Shown one piece after another: positions 56,048 to 64,000 of a DNA stretch of 64,000 nt. This DNA is from Marinobacter salexigens (GTDB lineage: Bacteria; Pseudomonadota; Gammaproteobacteria; Pseudomonadales; Oleiphilaceae), in the NCBI RefSeq assembly GCF_002806945.1, contig NZ_NIHC01000006.1, positions 186,001 through 250,000 on the forward strand, read 5' to 3'. Made by a program: the position numbers and the translations under genes. Positions within the stretch are counted from its first letter, which is position 1. Each line of letters starts with the position of its first letter. The notes beneath the pieces are model-generated. The model searched no databases and was not told the DNA's origin. It saw only the letters and a program-made list of their open reading frames with translations.

Positions 56048-57904
56048 ATGACATTTCAAAACCCCTTCGGTGATATGACTATCCGAACGAAAATGGTGGG
56101 CGGATTCGCTCTTCTGCTCATGCTCACTATTCTGGTGGGTGTGGTTGGCAATAGCGCACTGGAAACCTATAGCCAACGTTCAAACATTGTAACCATGCTG
56201 GGCCAGGTCAACACGGGCCTTACTGAAGCGAGGGTAGAAGAGAAAAACTTTTTACTGTCGGGTGGCGCAGAGAATGTTCAGGCATCCCGGGCCCACGGGG
56301 ACGACGCGCTTGGAATCACCCAGCGCATCATGCCATTACTGACCGGTAGCGCTTCCATCAGCGTTCTGGAGAGTATTCAGGCTGATATACAGATGTATCA
56401 ATCGCTGATGAGCGATGTAGAAATTAACGCTACCCAACGTAAAGAAGCACTCAGCAGCCTTGAAACAAAGGCCAGAATACTTGGCTCTTCACTCAAAGCA
56501 CACAGCTCTCTGTTTTTTGCGTCAGCGATGTTTGAAGATATGAGACGAGCTGAGCGAAAGTTCCTGGTAGAGGGGGATTCAAGCAGTGTTGAGTCTTATA
56601 TGGACGATGCAAAACGAATGCAGGGACCATTGAAATCGGCCTCCATCAGCGCGGAAGAGAGAGCAAAGGTAACTAAGGCTCTTGAATCCTATTCAAACGA
56701 ATTCCGGAACCTGGTGGAACTGACCGAGTCGGGCGAAGAGCTTTCAGAGGACATGGTCACAACAGCCAGCCGTGTTATCGGATCAGCGACCAACCTGCGC
56801 GACAGGCAGGCCGCCATTATGGAAACTGAGCGCAAGCAGGCGACCACCCTGATCTTTGGTGCAACCGGCATCGCCGTGCTGCTTGGAATTTTGATGGCCT
56901 ACCTGATTACACGGGCCATCACAGCCCCGATCAACCATGCCGTTGCTGTTGCCTCAGAAGTTGCGTCCGGCAACCTGTCTGTTTACATCGACAACAACCG
57001 GACAGATGAGATTGGTCGCCTGATGGCTGCTCTCGCAACCATGGTCAGCAGTTTGCGGGAACTGGTCAGAAACATTGAATCCGGCGCATCCAACATCGCG
57101 GCTTCTGCGGAAGAGCTTTCAACTGTTACCAGCCAGACCAGCGAGGGTATCAATCGCCAGAAACAGGAAACTGACCAGGTTGCTGCAGCGATGAACGAAA
57201 TGTCAGCAACCGTTGCCGAAATTGCCCGCAACGCGGAACAGGCATTCTCGGTTGCCTCCGACGCTGCCGATCAGGCAACAGAGGGAGAGCATGAAGTCAG
57301 GGAAACAGTGAACCAAGTGAACAGCCTGGCTAAAGAAGTAGGCCAGAGCATGGAAATTATTCAGAACCTGCAAGCTGAGACCTCTAACATCGGCACGGTT
57401 CTGGATGTTATCAAGTCCGTTGCGGAACAGACCAATTTGCTGGCATTGAACGCTGCCATTGAAGCAGCCCGGGCGGGTGAACAAGGGCGGGGCTTTGCTG
57501 TTGTTGCCGATGAAGTTCGCTCCCTGGCTCAGCGCACTCAGAGTTCCGCTCAGGAAATCGAGGCTCTGGTAACATCCCTGCAAAACAGCGCAGGCAACTC
57601 TGTATCTGCAATGGAGTCCAGTGCATCGCTTGCCTCTCGCACACTCACTCGGGCCACAGCTACAGGTGCTTCCATAGAACGTATTACGCGGTCAGTGGAC
57701 GAGATTAAGCAATACAACAACCAGATTGCAACCGCATCCGAACAGCAAACGTCTGTGGCGGAAGAGATTAACCAGAACATCACCAGCATTCGTGACGTTA
57801 CTGATCAATCTGCTGCATCGTCAAATCAAACCGACAGCTCCAGCTCCGAACTTGCGCGGCTTGGCAGCGAACTGCAATCGCTGGTATCACGGTTCAGGCT
57901 CTGA
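56048..57904 (+). CDS. Methyl-accepting chemotaxis protein with helical (HBM-like) sensor
   Basis: This 618-residue transmembrane receptor has a membrane helix near residues 17-37 ('[19 protein letters not shown]'), an all-helical periplasmic domain of about 240 residues with two similar parts ('[12 protein letters not shown]' and '[12 protein letters not shown]'), which is the helical-bimodular pattern. A second helix lies near 280-300. A HAMP domain follows ('[20 protein letters not shown]'), then the signalling hairpin tip '[20 protein letters not shown]'. I chose ATG 56048, with AAGGA six bases upstream. HBM receptors often sense organic acids; the ligand here is unknown. No CheB/CheR pentapeptide is visible at the C-terminus. 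Confidence 0.92.
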   Translation: MTFQNPFGDMTIRTKMVGGFALLLMLTILVGVVGNSALETYSQRSNIVTMLGQVNTGLTEARVEEKNFLLSGGAENVQASRAHGDDALGITQRIMPLLTGSASISVLESIQADIQMYQSLMSDVEINATQRKEALSSLETKARILGSSLKAHSSLFFASAMFEDMRRAERKFLVEGDSSSVESYMDDAKRMQGPLKSASISAEERAKVTKALESYSNEFRNLVELTESGEELSEDMVTTASRVIGSATNLRDRQAAIMETERKQATTLIFGATGIAVLLGILMAYLITRAITAPINHAVAVASEVASGNLSVYIDNNRTDEIGRLMAALATMVSSLRELVRNIESGASNIAASAEELSTVTSQTSEGINRQKQETDQVAAAMNEMSATVAEIARNAEQAFSVASDAADQATEGEHEVRETVNQVNSLAKEVGQSMEIIQNLQAETSNIGTVLDVIKSVAEQTNLLALNAAIEAARAGEQGRGFAVVADEVRSLAQRTQSSAQEIEALVTSLQNSAGNSVSAMESSASLASRTLTRATATGASIERITRSVDEIKQYNNQIATASEQQTSVAEEINQNITSIRDVTDQSAASSNQTDSSSSELARLGSELQSLVSRFRL

Positions 57905-57907
57905 CTG

Positions 57908-58648
57908 TCAGGCCAGTTTCTCCGTCAGTGCCTGACGAATAAAGCGCACGGCGGCTACGGACTCCGGGTTGTCGCCATGGACGCACAGGGTATCAGCTTC
58001 CAGATAGAGCGGCTTTCCTGTGACCGTCTGAATAGCATCCCCCCGGGCTATTGCCATTACTTGCTGCAAAATAACATCAGCATCATTATGCACCGCGCCA
58101 GGATGGCTACGGGAAATGATATAGCCTTCCTCATCGTATGCGCGATCGGCGAAGGCCTCCAGCAGCAATTCTATTTCGTACTCTGCACACAATGCCTTTA
58201 GCGATTGATTATTTGCTGTTGTCATAGCCATGAGGGCAAGCTTGTCAGCAGTCTGACTCAGCGCTCCAAGAATGGCCCTGAGCACGGCCTCATTGCGCAT
58301 CATATCGTTATACAGTGCGCCGTGGGGCTTTACGTAACTGAGGCGGCCACCCTGGGCTGCGGCTATCTGGCTCAGGGCTCCCACCTGGTATAGCACCATA
58401 GCGTGGATTTCTTCCGGGCTGCACACCATGGGGCGACGGCCGAAGCCTTGAAGGTCTGGGTAAGCCGGATGGGCGCCCAAAGCAACCTTGTGTTGCAGCG
58501 CCAAACGTACGGTGTTGTGCATCACCAGGGGGTCACTCGCATGGAATCCACAGGCAATGTTTGCTTGGTCGATAAACGGCATAACCTGATCATCCAACCC
58601 CATGGTCCAGGCACCATAACTTTCGCCAATATCACAATTCAATAGCAT
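57908..58648 (-). CDS. pxpA: 5-oxoprolinase subunit A (LamB/YcsF family)
   Basis: This 246-residue cytosolic protein is the PxpA subunit of prokaryotic 5-oxoprolinase, which opens pyroglutamate to glutamate with ATP. Family marks are the N-terminal '[16 protein letters not shown]', the metal-like '[10 protein letters not shown]', '[15 protein letters not shown]' and '[11 protein letters not shown]'. It is complete. The partners PxpB and PxpC are not beside it, so they must be elsewhere or the enzyme works without a linked operon. It ends only three bases after the convergent chemoreceptor gene. Confidence 0.93.
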   Translation of the reverse strand: MLLNCDIGESYGAWTMGLDDQVMPFIDQANIACGFHASDPLVMHNTVRLALQHKVALGAHPAYPDLQGFGRRPMVCSPEEIHAMVLYQVGALSQIAAAQGGRLSYVKPHGALYNDMMRNEAVLRAILGALSQTADKLALMAMTTANNQSLKALCAEYEIELLLEAFADRAYDEEGYIISRSHPGAVHNDADVILQQVMAIARGDAIQTVTGKPLYLEADTLCVHGDNPESVAAVRFIRQALTEKLA

Positions 58649-58773
58649 GTTCGTATCCAGTCAGCCCTTTAAAAAACAAAATAGTCCATCTAACAATAGC
58701 CTGAAAAAGGAACTCATGGGAGAACTTCAGGTCGTATGCCCGCCAGTTATAAAGTTATAAACAAGGAGCAATG

Positions 58774-59586
58774 ATGTTATCGGTTAGTCTAGGCCCCCTG
58801 AGCATGTCTTTGGCTCAGCTTTTGTTGGTTAGCGCTTTCGTGATTGCGCTAGTTGTTGGAGCTGTCAGCGGGCGAAAGCAAGGCGTACCTATCGCCGGAA
58901 CTCTTTCTGACATTTTCCTGGCGTCCATGGTTACGGCGAGAATCGGGTTTGTAATCCAGTACTTCGAATACTACCAGGATAACCTCTGGGGCATCATCGA
59001 CATTCGGGATGGCGGATTTAACGTGATCGCGGGCCTGTCAGGCGCGATAGCACTGACCGCCTGGAAACTCTGGCGTCATGCAAATATCCGCAGACCTCTG
59101 TCGATTGCCGTAGCGAGCGGCCTACTGACATGGGGCTCTGTTTCATTGTTGGTCACTTTGGTGGAAAGCAGCTCCAGAAACATGCCCGAAACCAGTTTCA
59201 GCCTGCTGGATGGCACGCCGGTTACACTCCAGGAAATGGCGGAAGACAAACCCATCGTTGTTAACTTGTGGGCCAGCTGGTGCCCACCTTGTATCCGGGA
59301 AATGCCTGTACTGGAGCAAGCGCAACAGGAAAACCCCGACATCACCTTTGTATTTGTAAATCAGGGCGAATACCCTGAAACCATCACTCAGTTCATGGGG
59401 CAGCACCAACTCTCTTTGAACAACGTTCTGACTGACACCAGCGCTAGCCTTGGCCGCACAACAGGCAGCCAGGCCTTGCCAACCACCCTCTTTTACGACG
59501 CCAACGGCAAGCAGGTAAACGCCCATCTGGGTGAGCTATCTAAGGCTTCACTTGCTCACAACCTCAGAAACTTTAACGCTGACTGA
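58774..59586 (+). CDS. Lgt-like membrane domain fused to a TlpA-type thioredoxin
   Basis: This 270-residue protein has an N-terminal membrane part (about 1-130, three or four helices) that resembles a shortened prolipoprotein diacylglyceryl transferase: 'TARIGFVIQYFEYYQ' and 'DIRDGGFNVIAGLSGAI' align with the Lgt 'GGMSFHGGLLG' region. The catalytic histidine of that motif is missing. The C-terminal domain (about 140-270) is TlpA-like with 'NLWASWCPPCIREMPVLEQ' and a cis-proline region 'QALPTTLFYD', which should lie in the periplasm. I chose ATG 58774 because GGAG has better spacing to it than to the ATG at 58771. It forms an operon with the DsbG-like gene. Confidence 0.85.
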   Translation: MLSVSLGPLSMSLAQLLLVSAFVIALVVGAVSGRKQGVPIAGTLSDIFLASMVTARIGFVIQYFEYYQDNLWGIIDIRDGGFNVIAGLSGAIALTAWKLWRHANIRRPLSIAVASGLLTWGSVSLLVTLVESSSRNMPETSFSLLDGTPVTLQEMAEDKPIVVNLWASWCPPCIREMPVLEQAQQENPDITFVFVNQGEYPETITQFMGQHQLSLNNVLTDTSASLGRTTGSQALPTTLFYDANGKQVNAHLGELSKASLAHNLRNFNAD

Positions 59587-59606
59587 ACCCGATCTGGAGA
59601 CCCACC

Positions 59607-60398
59607 ATGCGCATGAAAAATGCCACCCTGAAACAGTCATTGCTTGCAGCAACTCTGGCTGCAACCGGACTATTAAGCCTGCCAGTCCTGGCGCAAGAGA
59701 CGCACCCCGATGCGGTTCAACTTCTGGTTGACCGCGGCGTAACGATTGCCGCAACATTTGATGGCCCTGGAGGCATCACCGGCTATGTTGGCAGCATGCA
59801 GGGCGGCCCGGTGGCTTTCTATCTCACACCGGACAAAAAACACGTAATCGTCGGCAACTTGCTGAACGACAGTGGCGAAAACCTCACTATGCCCAAGATA
59901 CAGGAACTGGTTTTGGGGCCTCAGAATGAAAAAGCCTGGGTTGAGATTGAAGCGTCTAACTGGCTTCGCGACGGGGATGCCGATGCGCCTGTTATTGTCT
60001 ATACCTTTACTGACCCCAACTGCCCTTTCTGCCACAGGTTCCGCAACGCTGCAAAGCCCTGGATTGATGCCGGGAAGGTACAGCTGCGCCACGTAATGGT
60101 GGGCATATTGGCACAAGACAGTCTTCCAAAAGCAGCCACAATTCTGGGATCAGGCGATCCTGCTATGGCCCTGAAAGAAAACCTGCAGAATCACGATAAG
60201 GGCGGTATAGAAGTAGACCGCAAAGTCGTTAGCGCGAACGCAAAGAAAATCCGGGAAAACAACCAGTTAATGTCCAGCTTAGGCCTTAGCGCTACACCAA
60301 GCACCTACTTCAAGAACAGCGATGGCTCGATAGGGATGAAGCAAGGCGCACCGCGCCCAGCCGATATGGAAGCCATTATGGGCAGCCCGAAACCCTGA
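59607..60398 (+). CDS. dsbG: DsbG/DsbC-type periplasmic thiol-disulfide protein
   Basis: This 263-residue protein has a signal peptide ending near 'LPVLAQE', an N-terminal dimerisation part (about 25-90, 'LLVDRGVTIAATFDGPGG') and a thioredoxin-fold domain with 'FTDPNCPFCHRF'. The active CPFC replaces the CPYC of E. coli DsbG. The cis-proline loop is 'LSATPSTYF'. The pattern fits DsbG, which protects single cysteines from over-oxidation. GGAG is seven bases before the ATG. It lies 20 bases after the TlpA-type gene, so the two probably act together, the membrane-anchored TlpA domain supplying or receiving electrons. Confidence 0.88.
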   Translation: MRMKNATLKQSLLAATLAATGLLSLPVLAQETHPDAVQLLVDRGVTIAATFDGPGGITGYVGSMQGGPVAFYLTPDKKHVIVGNLLNDSGENLTMPKIQELVLGPQNEKAWVEIEASNWLRDGDADAPVIVYTFTDPNCPFCHRFRNAAKPWIDAGKVQLRHVMVGILAQDSLPKAATILGSGDPAMALKENLQNHDKGGIEVDRKVVSANAKKIRENNQLMSSLGLSATPSTYFKNSDGSIGMKQGAPRPADMEAIMGSPKP

Positions 60399-60435
60399 CA
60401 CCTCAATTCTCTACTCATCCCTCACTGTCAAAGAA

Positions 60436-60479
60436 GATAAATTACTGATAATTTATCGACATTATGCTAATAATTTACC
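60436..60479. promoter_or_regulatory. Dyad and direct repeats upstream of dctP, operator-like
   Basis: A perfect 9-bp inverted repeat, GATAAATTA and TAATTTATC separated by CTGA, spans 60436-60457. A related half, TAATAATTTACC, starts near 60468, about 21 bases (two helical turns) downstream of the matching half. It lies 22 bases upstream of the proposed -35 box of dctP. The binding regulator is unknown; the winged-helix gene at the end of the window is a candidate. Confidence 0.5.
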
Positions 60480-60500
60480 AATAAGATTTCGTCGGCGTGT

Positions 60501-60529
60501 TTGACAGGCGTCGGCGGCACATCTAGCTT
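60501..60529 (+). promoter_or_regulatory. Candidate sigma-70 promoter of dctPQM
   Basis: TTGACA (60501-60506) is a perfect -35 box. At 17 bases spacing stands TAGCTT (60524-60529), a weak -10 with matching first, second and last bases. A leader of about 75 bases and the ribosome site AAGAGG precede dctP. A sigma-54 promoter was looked for but not found. Confidence 0.55.
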
Positions 60530-60610
60530 TCTTGAAACAAAGCTCTAATAAACAAAATAACAAACCCAACTGACACGTCATGCGCACGTCAGTGGCAAGA
60601 GGTAGACACT

Positions 60611-61630
60611 ATGCAAAAACGCATCATCCGCCCCCTTTTCCATTCATCTGCATCCTCTCTGAAACGCATTGGCGGTGTCCTCACAGCTGCAACCCTCGCT
60701 CTGTCTGTTGGTAGTGCCCAGGCGACCGACTGGGATATGCCAACGCCTTATGGCGACTCAAACTTCCACACTGTCAACATTCAGCAGTTTGCGGACGATG
60801 TGCGGGATGCTACCGACGGTGAACTGAACATCACCATCCACAGCAGCGGCTCACTGATCAAACATCAGGAAATCAAAAACTCGGTACGCCGCGGATTGGT
60901 TCCTATTGGCGAATTGATCATGTCTCGCCTCGCCAATGAAGACCCTTTATTTGAGGTTGACTCCGTACCCTACCTGGCCAGCGATTACGATCAGGCCTGG
61001 AAACTTTGGCAGGCATCCAAAGACGTGCTTGCCGAACGCTTGAAGCGCCAGCGCCTGAAGCTGCTCTTCGCCGTACCCTGGCCGCCGCAGGGCATCTATA
61101 CCCAGTTTGCAGTAAATACCGGAGATGAATTGAAAGGTGTCAAAATGCGCGCCTACAATAAATCAAGCGAACAACTCGCTGACTTACTGGGTGCCTTGCC
61201 AACTCAGGTTGAAGTGCCCGACATTCCAACCGCCTTTGGCACTGGCCGGGTTGACGCCATGATTACCTCTCCTTCAACTGGCGCAAACACCCGAGCCTGG
61301 GACTACCTCACGCACTTCAATCACGCCCAGCTGTGGCTACCAAAGAACATGGTGGTCGTAAATGCGAAAGCCTTTGACCGACTCCCTGAAGAAGCTCAAA
61401 AGGCCTTGGAAAATGCTGCCGAAGTTGCAGAGAAGCGGGGTTGGGAAGCCAGCAAGGCAGAAACCAATGCCAAAATACAAATCATGCGTGACAATGGTAT
61501 TGAGGTATCCGAGCCCTCACCCCAGCTGATCAAGCACCTGCAAAAAATCGGGGAAGCCATGACAGCTGAGTGGCTCAACCGTGCAGGCGAGAGCGGCCAG
61601 GAATTACTCGACGCCTACAACAAGCAGTAA
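60611..61630 (+). CDS. dctP: TRAP transporter solute receptor, DctP family
   Basis: This 339-residue periplasmic protein captures an organic acid for the TRAP permease. The signal peptide ends near 'VGSAQATDW'. The family body is clear: 'NIQQFADDVRDATDGELNI', 'EIKNSVRRGLVPIGELIM', and 'LKGVKMRAYNKSSEQLADLL', where the arginine that binds the substrate carboxylate sits. A DctP-type C-terminal helix follows ('EAQKALENAAEVAEKRGWEA'). It is complete. The substrate is uncertain; DctP receptors most often bind C4-dicarboxylates or other small acids. It is the first gene of the dctPQM operon. Confidence 0.93.
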   Translation: MQKRIIRPLFHSSASSLKRIGGVLTAATLALSVGSAQATDWDMPTPYGDSNFHTVNIQQFADDVRDATDGELNITIHSSGSLIKHQEIKNSVRRGLVPIGELIMSRLANEDPLFEVDSVPYLASDYDQAWKLWQASKDVLAERLKRQRLKLLFAVPWPPQGIYTQFAVNTGDELKGVKMRAYNKSSEQLADLLGALPTQVEVPDIPTAFGTGRVDAMITSPSTGANTRAWDYLTHFNHAQLWLPKNMVVVNAKAFDRLPEEAQKALENAAEVAEKRGWEASKAETNAKIQIMRDNGIEVSEPSPQLIKHLQKIGEAMTAEWLNRAGESGQELLDAYNKQ

Positions 61631-61721
61631 TCACCTGGTGACATCAGGCATCGTAATCCGATGCCTGATGTTTGAACGACCCCTTTCCCTGCACCAAGGG
61701 TCACACTGAGAGGATGGGCCC

Positions 61722-62261
61722 ATGCGCAGAGCATTCGATGCCTTTTACCGATTTGGAGGTGCACTCTCCGCAGTGAACCTGACACTTATCATGGTATTGA
61801 TCGTGGCACAGGTGCTGGGTCGCTTACTGGATCAATTGCTGGGATTAGCAGGCTTTGAAGCTTTGGGGCTGAGCGTGCCCGGACTTGCCGAAATTGCAGC
61901 GTTCATGCTGCTTGGTGCAACCTTTTTTGGCCTTGCGTATACATTCTGGCAAGGCGGCCACATTCGAGTCACTCTGGTGGTTCAGTATCTTCCCGAATCA
62001 CTGCACCGCGTAATGGATATAGTGGTTACTCTGATTGCCGCGTCTATTACCGGCTTTGCTGCCTGGCACAGCGCCAGACTCGCGTTAGACAGCCATGATT
62101 ATGGTGACCTTTCGATTGGCATGGTGCCAGTACCACTCTGGATTCCTCAAGCAGTAATGACTCTTGGCCTGATCTGGCTCCTTATTGCTCTACTGGATGC
62201 GCTATTTATGCTCGCCAGTGGCCGGATATCCCAACTCACATCCGAAGCACCTCAGGAGTAA
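61722..62261 (+). CDS. dctQ: TRAP transporter small membrane subunit, DctQ family
   Basis: This 179-residue protein has four membrane helices ('LTLIMVLIVAQVLGRLL', 'IAAFMLLGATFFGLAYTFW', 'VMDIVVTLIAASITGFAAW', 'VMTLGLIWLLIALLDALFM') and the family segment 'FWQGGHIRVTLVVQYLP'. That is the DctQ signature. It is 92 bases after dctP and four bases before dctM, in the usual P-Q-M order. It supports assembly of the DctM transport subunit. Confidence 0.92.
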   Translation: MRRAFDAFYRFGGALSAVNLTLIMVLIVAQVLGRLLDQLLGLAGFEALGLSVPGLAEIAAFMLLGATFFGLAYTFWQGGHIRVTLVVQYLPESLHRVMDIVVTLIAASITGFAAWHSARLALDSHDYGDLSIGMVPVPLWIPQAVMTLGLIWLLIALLDALFMLASGRISQLTSEAPQE

Positions 62262-62265
62262 GCTC

Positions 62266-63570
62266 ATGGAAATGATCTGGATGAGTTTGCTGCTGCTGTG
62301 TGTACTTTTGGTACTCCTTGCCAGCGGGCTATGGGTCGCTTTTTCATTAACCGCCATTGGCCTTGTTGCGCTGCATTTTTTCAGTGGCATTCCAGTAGGC
62401 GACAGCCTTTCAACAGCATTCTACAGTGCCAGTGTATCCTGGGATTTGGCGGCGCTTCCGATGTTTATCTGGATGGGCGAAGTTCTGTTCCGCTCGCGTT
62501 TGTCCGAAGAAATGTTCAGGGGCATCTCCCCATGGGTGGGCAAGGTGCCCGGCCGACTACTGCATACAAACATCATAGGCTGCGGCATTTTTGCTGCCAT
62601 CTCAGGTTCTTCGGCCGCGACCGCGGCAACAATAGGCAAGATGTCGATACCTGAGCTGAGCAACCGTGGTTACAACAAGAACCAGATTCTCGGCACATTG
62701 GCCGGATCAGCAACTCTCGGCTTGTTAATTCCCCCTTCCATCATTCTGATCGTTTACGGTGTTGCAACCGAGCAGTCTATCGCCCGTTTGTTTGTTGCCG
62801 GCATTCTGCCCGGATTGATGCTGATGAGCCTTTTTGCGGGCTATGTGATGATCTGGTCCCTGATGAACCCTTCAGGTGTACCTGCAGGCGAAGCTGAAAC
62901 CTTCTCTTTCCGTGACAAAGTTCGCCGCAGTCGCCCCCTGATTCCAGTCATGTTGTTGATTGTGGGTGTTATCGGATCGATATACACAGGGCTCGCGTCG
63001 CCCACAGAATCAGCGGCAATCGGCGTGGCTTTGGCACATCTCTTGTCCTGGAAAAGTGGTTCGCTGAACTGGAGCACGTTTTCAAACGGGTTGATGGGAA
63101 CCGTAAAAACCTCATCCATGATTGCCTTCATCCTTATAGGCGCCCACTTCCTCACCAGCGCCATGGGCTTTACCGGCATACCGCGAGAACTCGCAACCTG
63201 GATCGACACTCTGGGCTTGCAGCCCTATATGCTGCTGATAGCCTTAACTCTCTTCTTCGTGCTTCTTGGCTGCTTTCTCGATGGCATTTCGGTTGTCGTC
63301 CTGACCACATCAGTCATTCTGCCCATGGTTGAAGCCGCTGGCATTGACCCCCTGTGGTTCGGCATTTATCTCGTCATCGTTGTGGAAATGAGCCAGATTA
63401 CGCCGCCCGTCGGCTTCAATCTTTTCGTGATCCAGGGTCTGACCGGAGAAAACATCCTGCGGATTGCCTGGGCCGCATTACCCTACTTTCTCTTGATCCT
63501 GAGTGGCGTAATTCTAATCACCCTGTTCCCACAAATCGTGACCTATTTACCCGGGAAAATGGGCAACTAG
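62266..63570 (+). CDS. dctM: TRAP transporter large membrane subunit, DctM family
   Basis: This 434-residue membrane protein is the Na+-driven transport subunit with about twelve helices. It has the DctM segments 'ALPMFIWMGEVLFRSRLSE', 'FAAISGSSAATAATIGKMS', 'GLLIPPSIILIVYGVATEQ' and 'VVEMSQITPPVGFNLFVIQ'. I chose ATG 62266 because AGGAG lies seven bases upstream; the frame extends into dctQ. With dctP and dctQ it forms one operon that imports an organic acid with Na+, which fits a marine cell. Confidence 0.94.
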   Translation: MEMIWMSLLLLCVLLVLLASGLWVAFSLTAIGLVALHFFSGIPVGDSLSTAFYSASVSWDLAALPMFIWMGEVLFRSRLSEEMFRGISPWVGKVPGRLLHTNIIGCGIFAAISGSSAATAATIGKMSIPELSNRGYNKNQILGTLAGSATLGLLIPPSIILIVYGVATEQSIARLFVAGILPGLMLMSLFAGYVMIWSLMNPSGVPAGEAETFSFRDKVRRSRPLIPVMLLIVGVIGSIYTGLASPTESAAIGVALAHLLSWKSGSLNWSTFSNGLMGTVKTSSMIAFILIGAHFLTSAMGFTGIPRELATWIDTLGLQPYMLLIALTLFFVLLGCFLDGISVVVLTTSVILPMVEAAGIDPLWFGIYLVIVVEMSQITPPVGFNLFVIQGLTGENILRIAWAALPYFLLILSGVILITLFPQIVTYLPGKMGN

Positions 63571-63626
63571 CCAAGTTATAAATGGTTAGTCTAAAGCAAC
63601 ACAGTTACTTAATGAGCGCTTGTTTA

Positions 63627-64000
63627 ATGATGAACAAAAACAAGGATTCTTCACACAGTCAGAACCAAGGCAACGCGAGCCGTAAAGTGGGGCCAATTGT
63701 TTCCTCGGCCCACCTCGCTTCCGATAGTGCCATGGAGTTATCCGAGCTGGAATTCGGGCTGATCGTAGCCGGCAATGCGTTTAACCGGTGGATGGTTCGC
63801 TGCATGAACGCAGCTGGCCTGCCTGAATTAAGCCCTTTGGATATCCTGGTGCTGCACAGCGTGAACCATCGCGATCGGGCAAAAAAAACCGCTGACATCT
63901 GTTTGGTGTTGAATGTAGAAGACAGTCATACCGTGACTTACGCCCTTAAAAAACTGCTGAAGCATGAGGTGATCGACTCTCGGAAGCAGGGCAAAGAGAC
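63627..64000 (+). CDS. Winged-helix / MarR-like transcription regulator (3'-truncated)
   Basis: The first 124 codons of a regulator are visible before the window ends. It starts at one of two adjacent ATGs (63627 or 63630). After a polar N-terminus comes 'ELSELEFGLIVAGNAFNRWM', shown in part as ELEFGLIVAGNAF, then 'LSPLDILVLHSVNHRDRAK', 'DICLVLNVEDSHTVTYALK' and 'KLLKHEVIDSRKQGKE', the helix-turn-helix and wing of a MarR-like predicted regulator. It follows dctM by 56 bases on the same strand. Regulation of the TRAP operon is plausible but not shown. Confidence 0.8.
   Translation, partial: MMNKNKDSSHSQNQGNASRKVGPIVSSAHLASDSAMELSELEFGLIVAGNAFNRWMVRCMNAAGLPELSPLDILVLHSVNHRDRAKKTADICLVLNVEDSHTVTYALKKLLKHEVIDSRKQGKE

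Noticed and set aside
60480-60540. Possible sigma-54 promoter before dctP
   Set aside because: GG and GC elements occur, but no pair has the required 10-base spacing; a sigma-70 type pair fits better.

Overview
The window reads as a chromosomal segment of a marine gammaproteobacterium, most likely Marinobacter or a close relative. Reasons: protein sequences are close to Pseudomonas/Marinobacter types; the gene order gyrA-serC-pheA-hisC-tyrA/aroA-cmk-rpsA-ihfB-lapA-lapB-pyrF is that of pseudomonads and relatives; tesA-ybbA-ybbP and rmf are typical gammaproteobacterial genes; and a Na+-pumping oxaloacetate decarboxylase and a TRAP transporter suit a marine heterotroph. The genus is inferred from memory, not from a database search. 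I see no prophage, insertion sequence, CRISPR array or rRNA operon.

Layout. 1-3.6 kb: end of an M48/TPR protease, an SCP2-like protein coupled to an iron alcohol dehydrogenase, and a frameshifted periplasmic binding protein. 3.6-8.5 kb: ybbP-ybbA divergent from tesA, then a YheT-type hydrolase. 8.5-16.7 kb: tRNA-Asn, aminopeptidase apeB, an acidic unknown protein, an outer-membrane barrel, rlmKL, rmf, pyrD and a cation-efflux transporter. 16.7-19.5 kb: a divergent pair, a RimK-like ATP-grasp ligase and a GNAT-C39 peptidase fusion, which looks like a peptide-forming or protein-tagging system. 19.5-23.2 kb: uvrB, an aspartate-type aminotransferase and a second identical tRNA-Asn. 23.2-36.7 kb: one long leftward array for gyrase, serine and aromatic amino acid synthesis, CMP kinase, ribosomal protein S1, IHF-beta, LapAB and PyrF.

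36.8-44.5 kb: purU, ggt, a YkoF-like protein coupled to an FtsH-type protease, a ZIP transporter, a YghU-type glutathione transferase, a YdhR-like protein, a DUF2897-like micro-protein and phhB. 44.6-49.9 kb: the SOS mutagenesis operon imuA-imuB-dnaE2 behind a strong LexA box. 49.9-50.1 kb: a compact palindromic repeat of unknown origin. 50.1-53.6 kb: oadGAB. 53.8-58.6 kb: dbpA, a DUF2058 protein, a chemoreceptor and pxpA. 58.8-60.4 kb: a two-gene envelope thiol-redox operon (Lgt-like/TlpA fusion plus DsbG-like). 60.4-64 kb: a dctPQM TRAP transporter with an operator-like dyad, and the start of a MarR/winged-helix regulator cut by the window end.

Start sites were moved from the longest reading frame to an internal codon wherever a Shine-Dalgarno sequence, a stop/start overlap or family length supported it. 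Most of the window is ordinary core genome. The items most worth following up are the RimK-like/GNAT-C39 pair, the Lgt-like/TlpA fusion that has lost the transferase histidine, the palindromic element after dnaE2, the hairpin cluster after rmf, and the coupled YkoF/FtsH pair.
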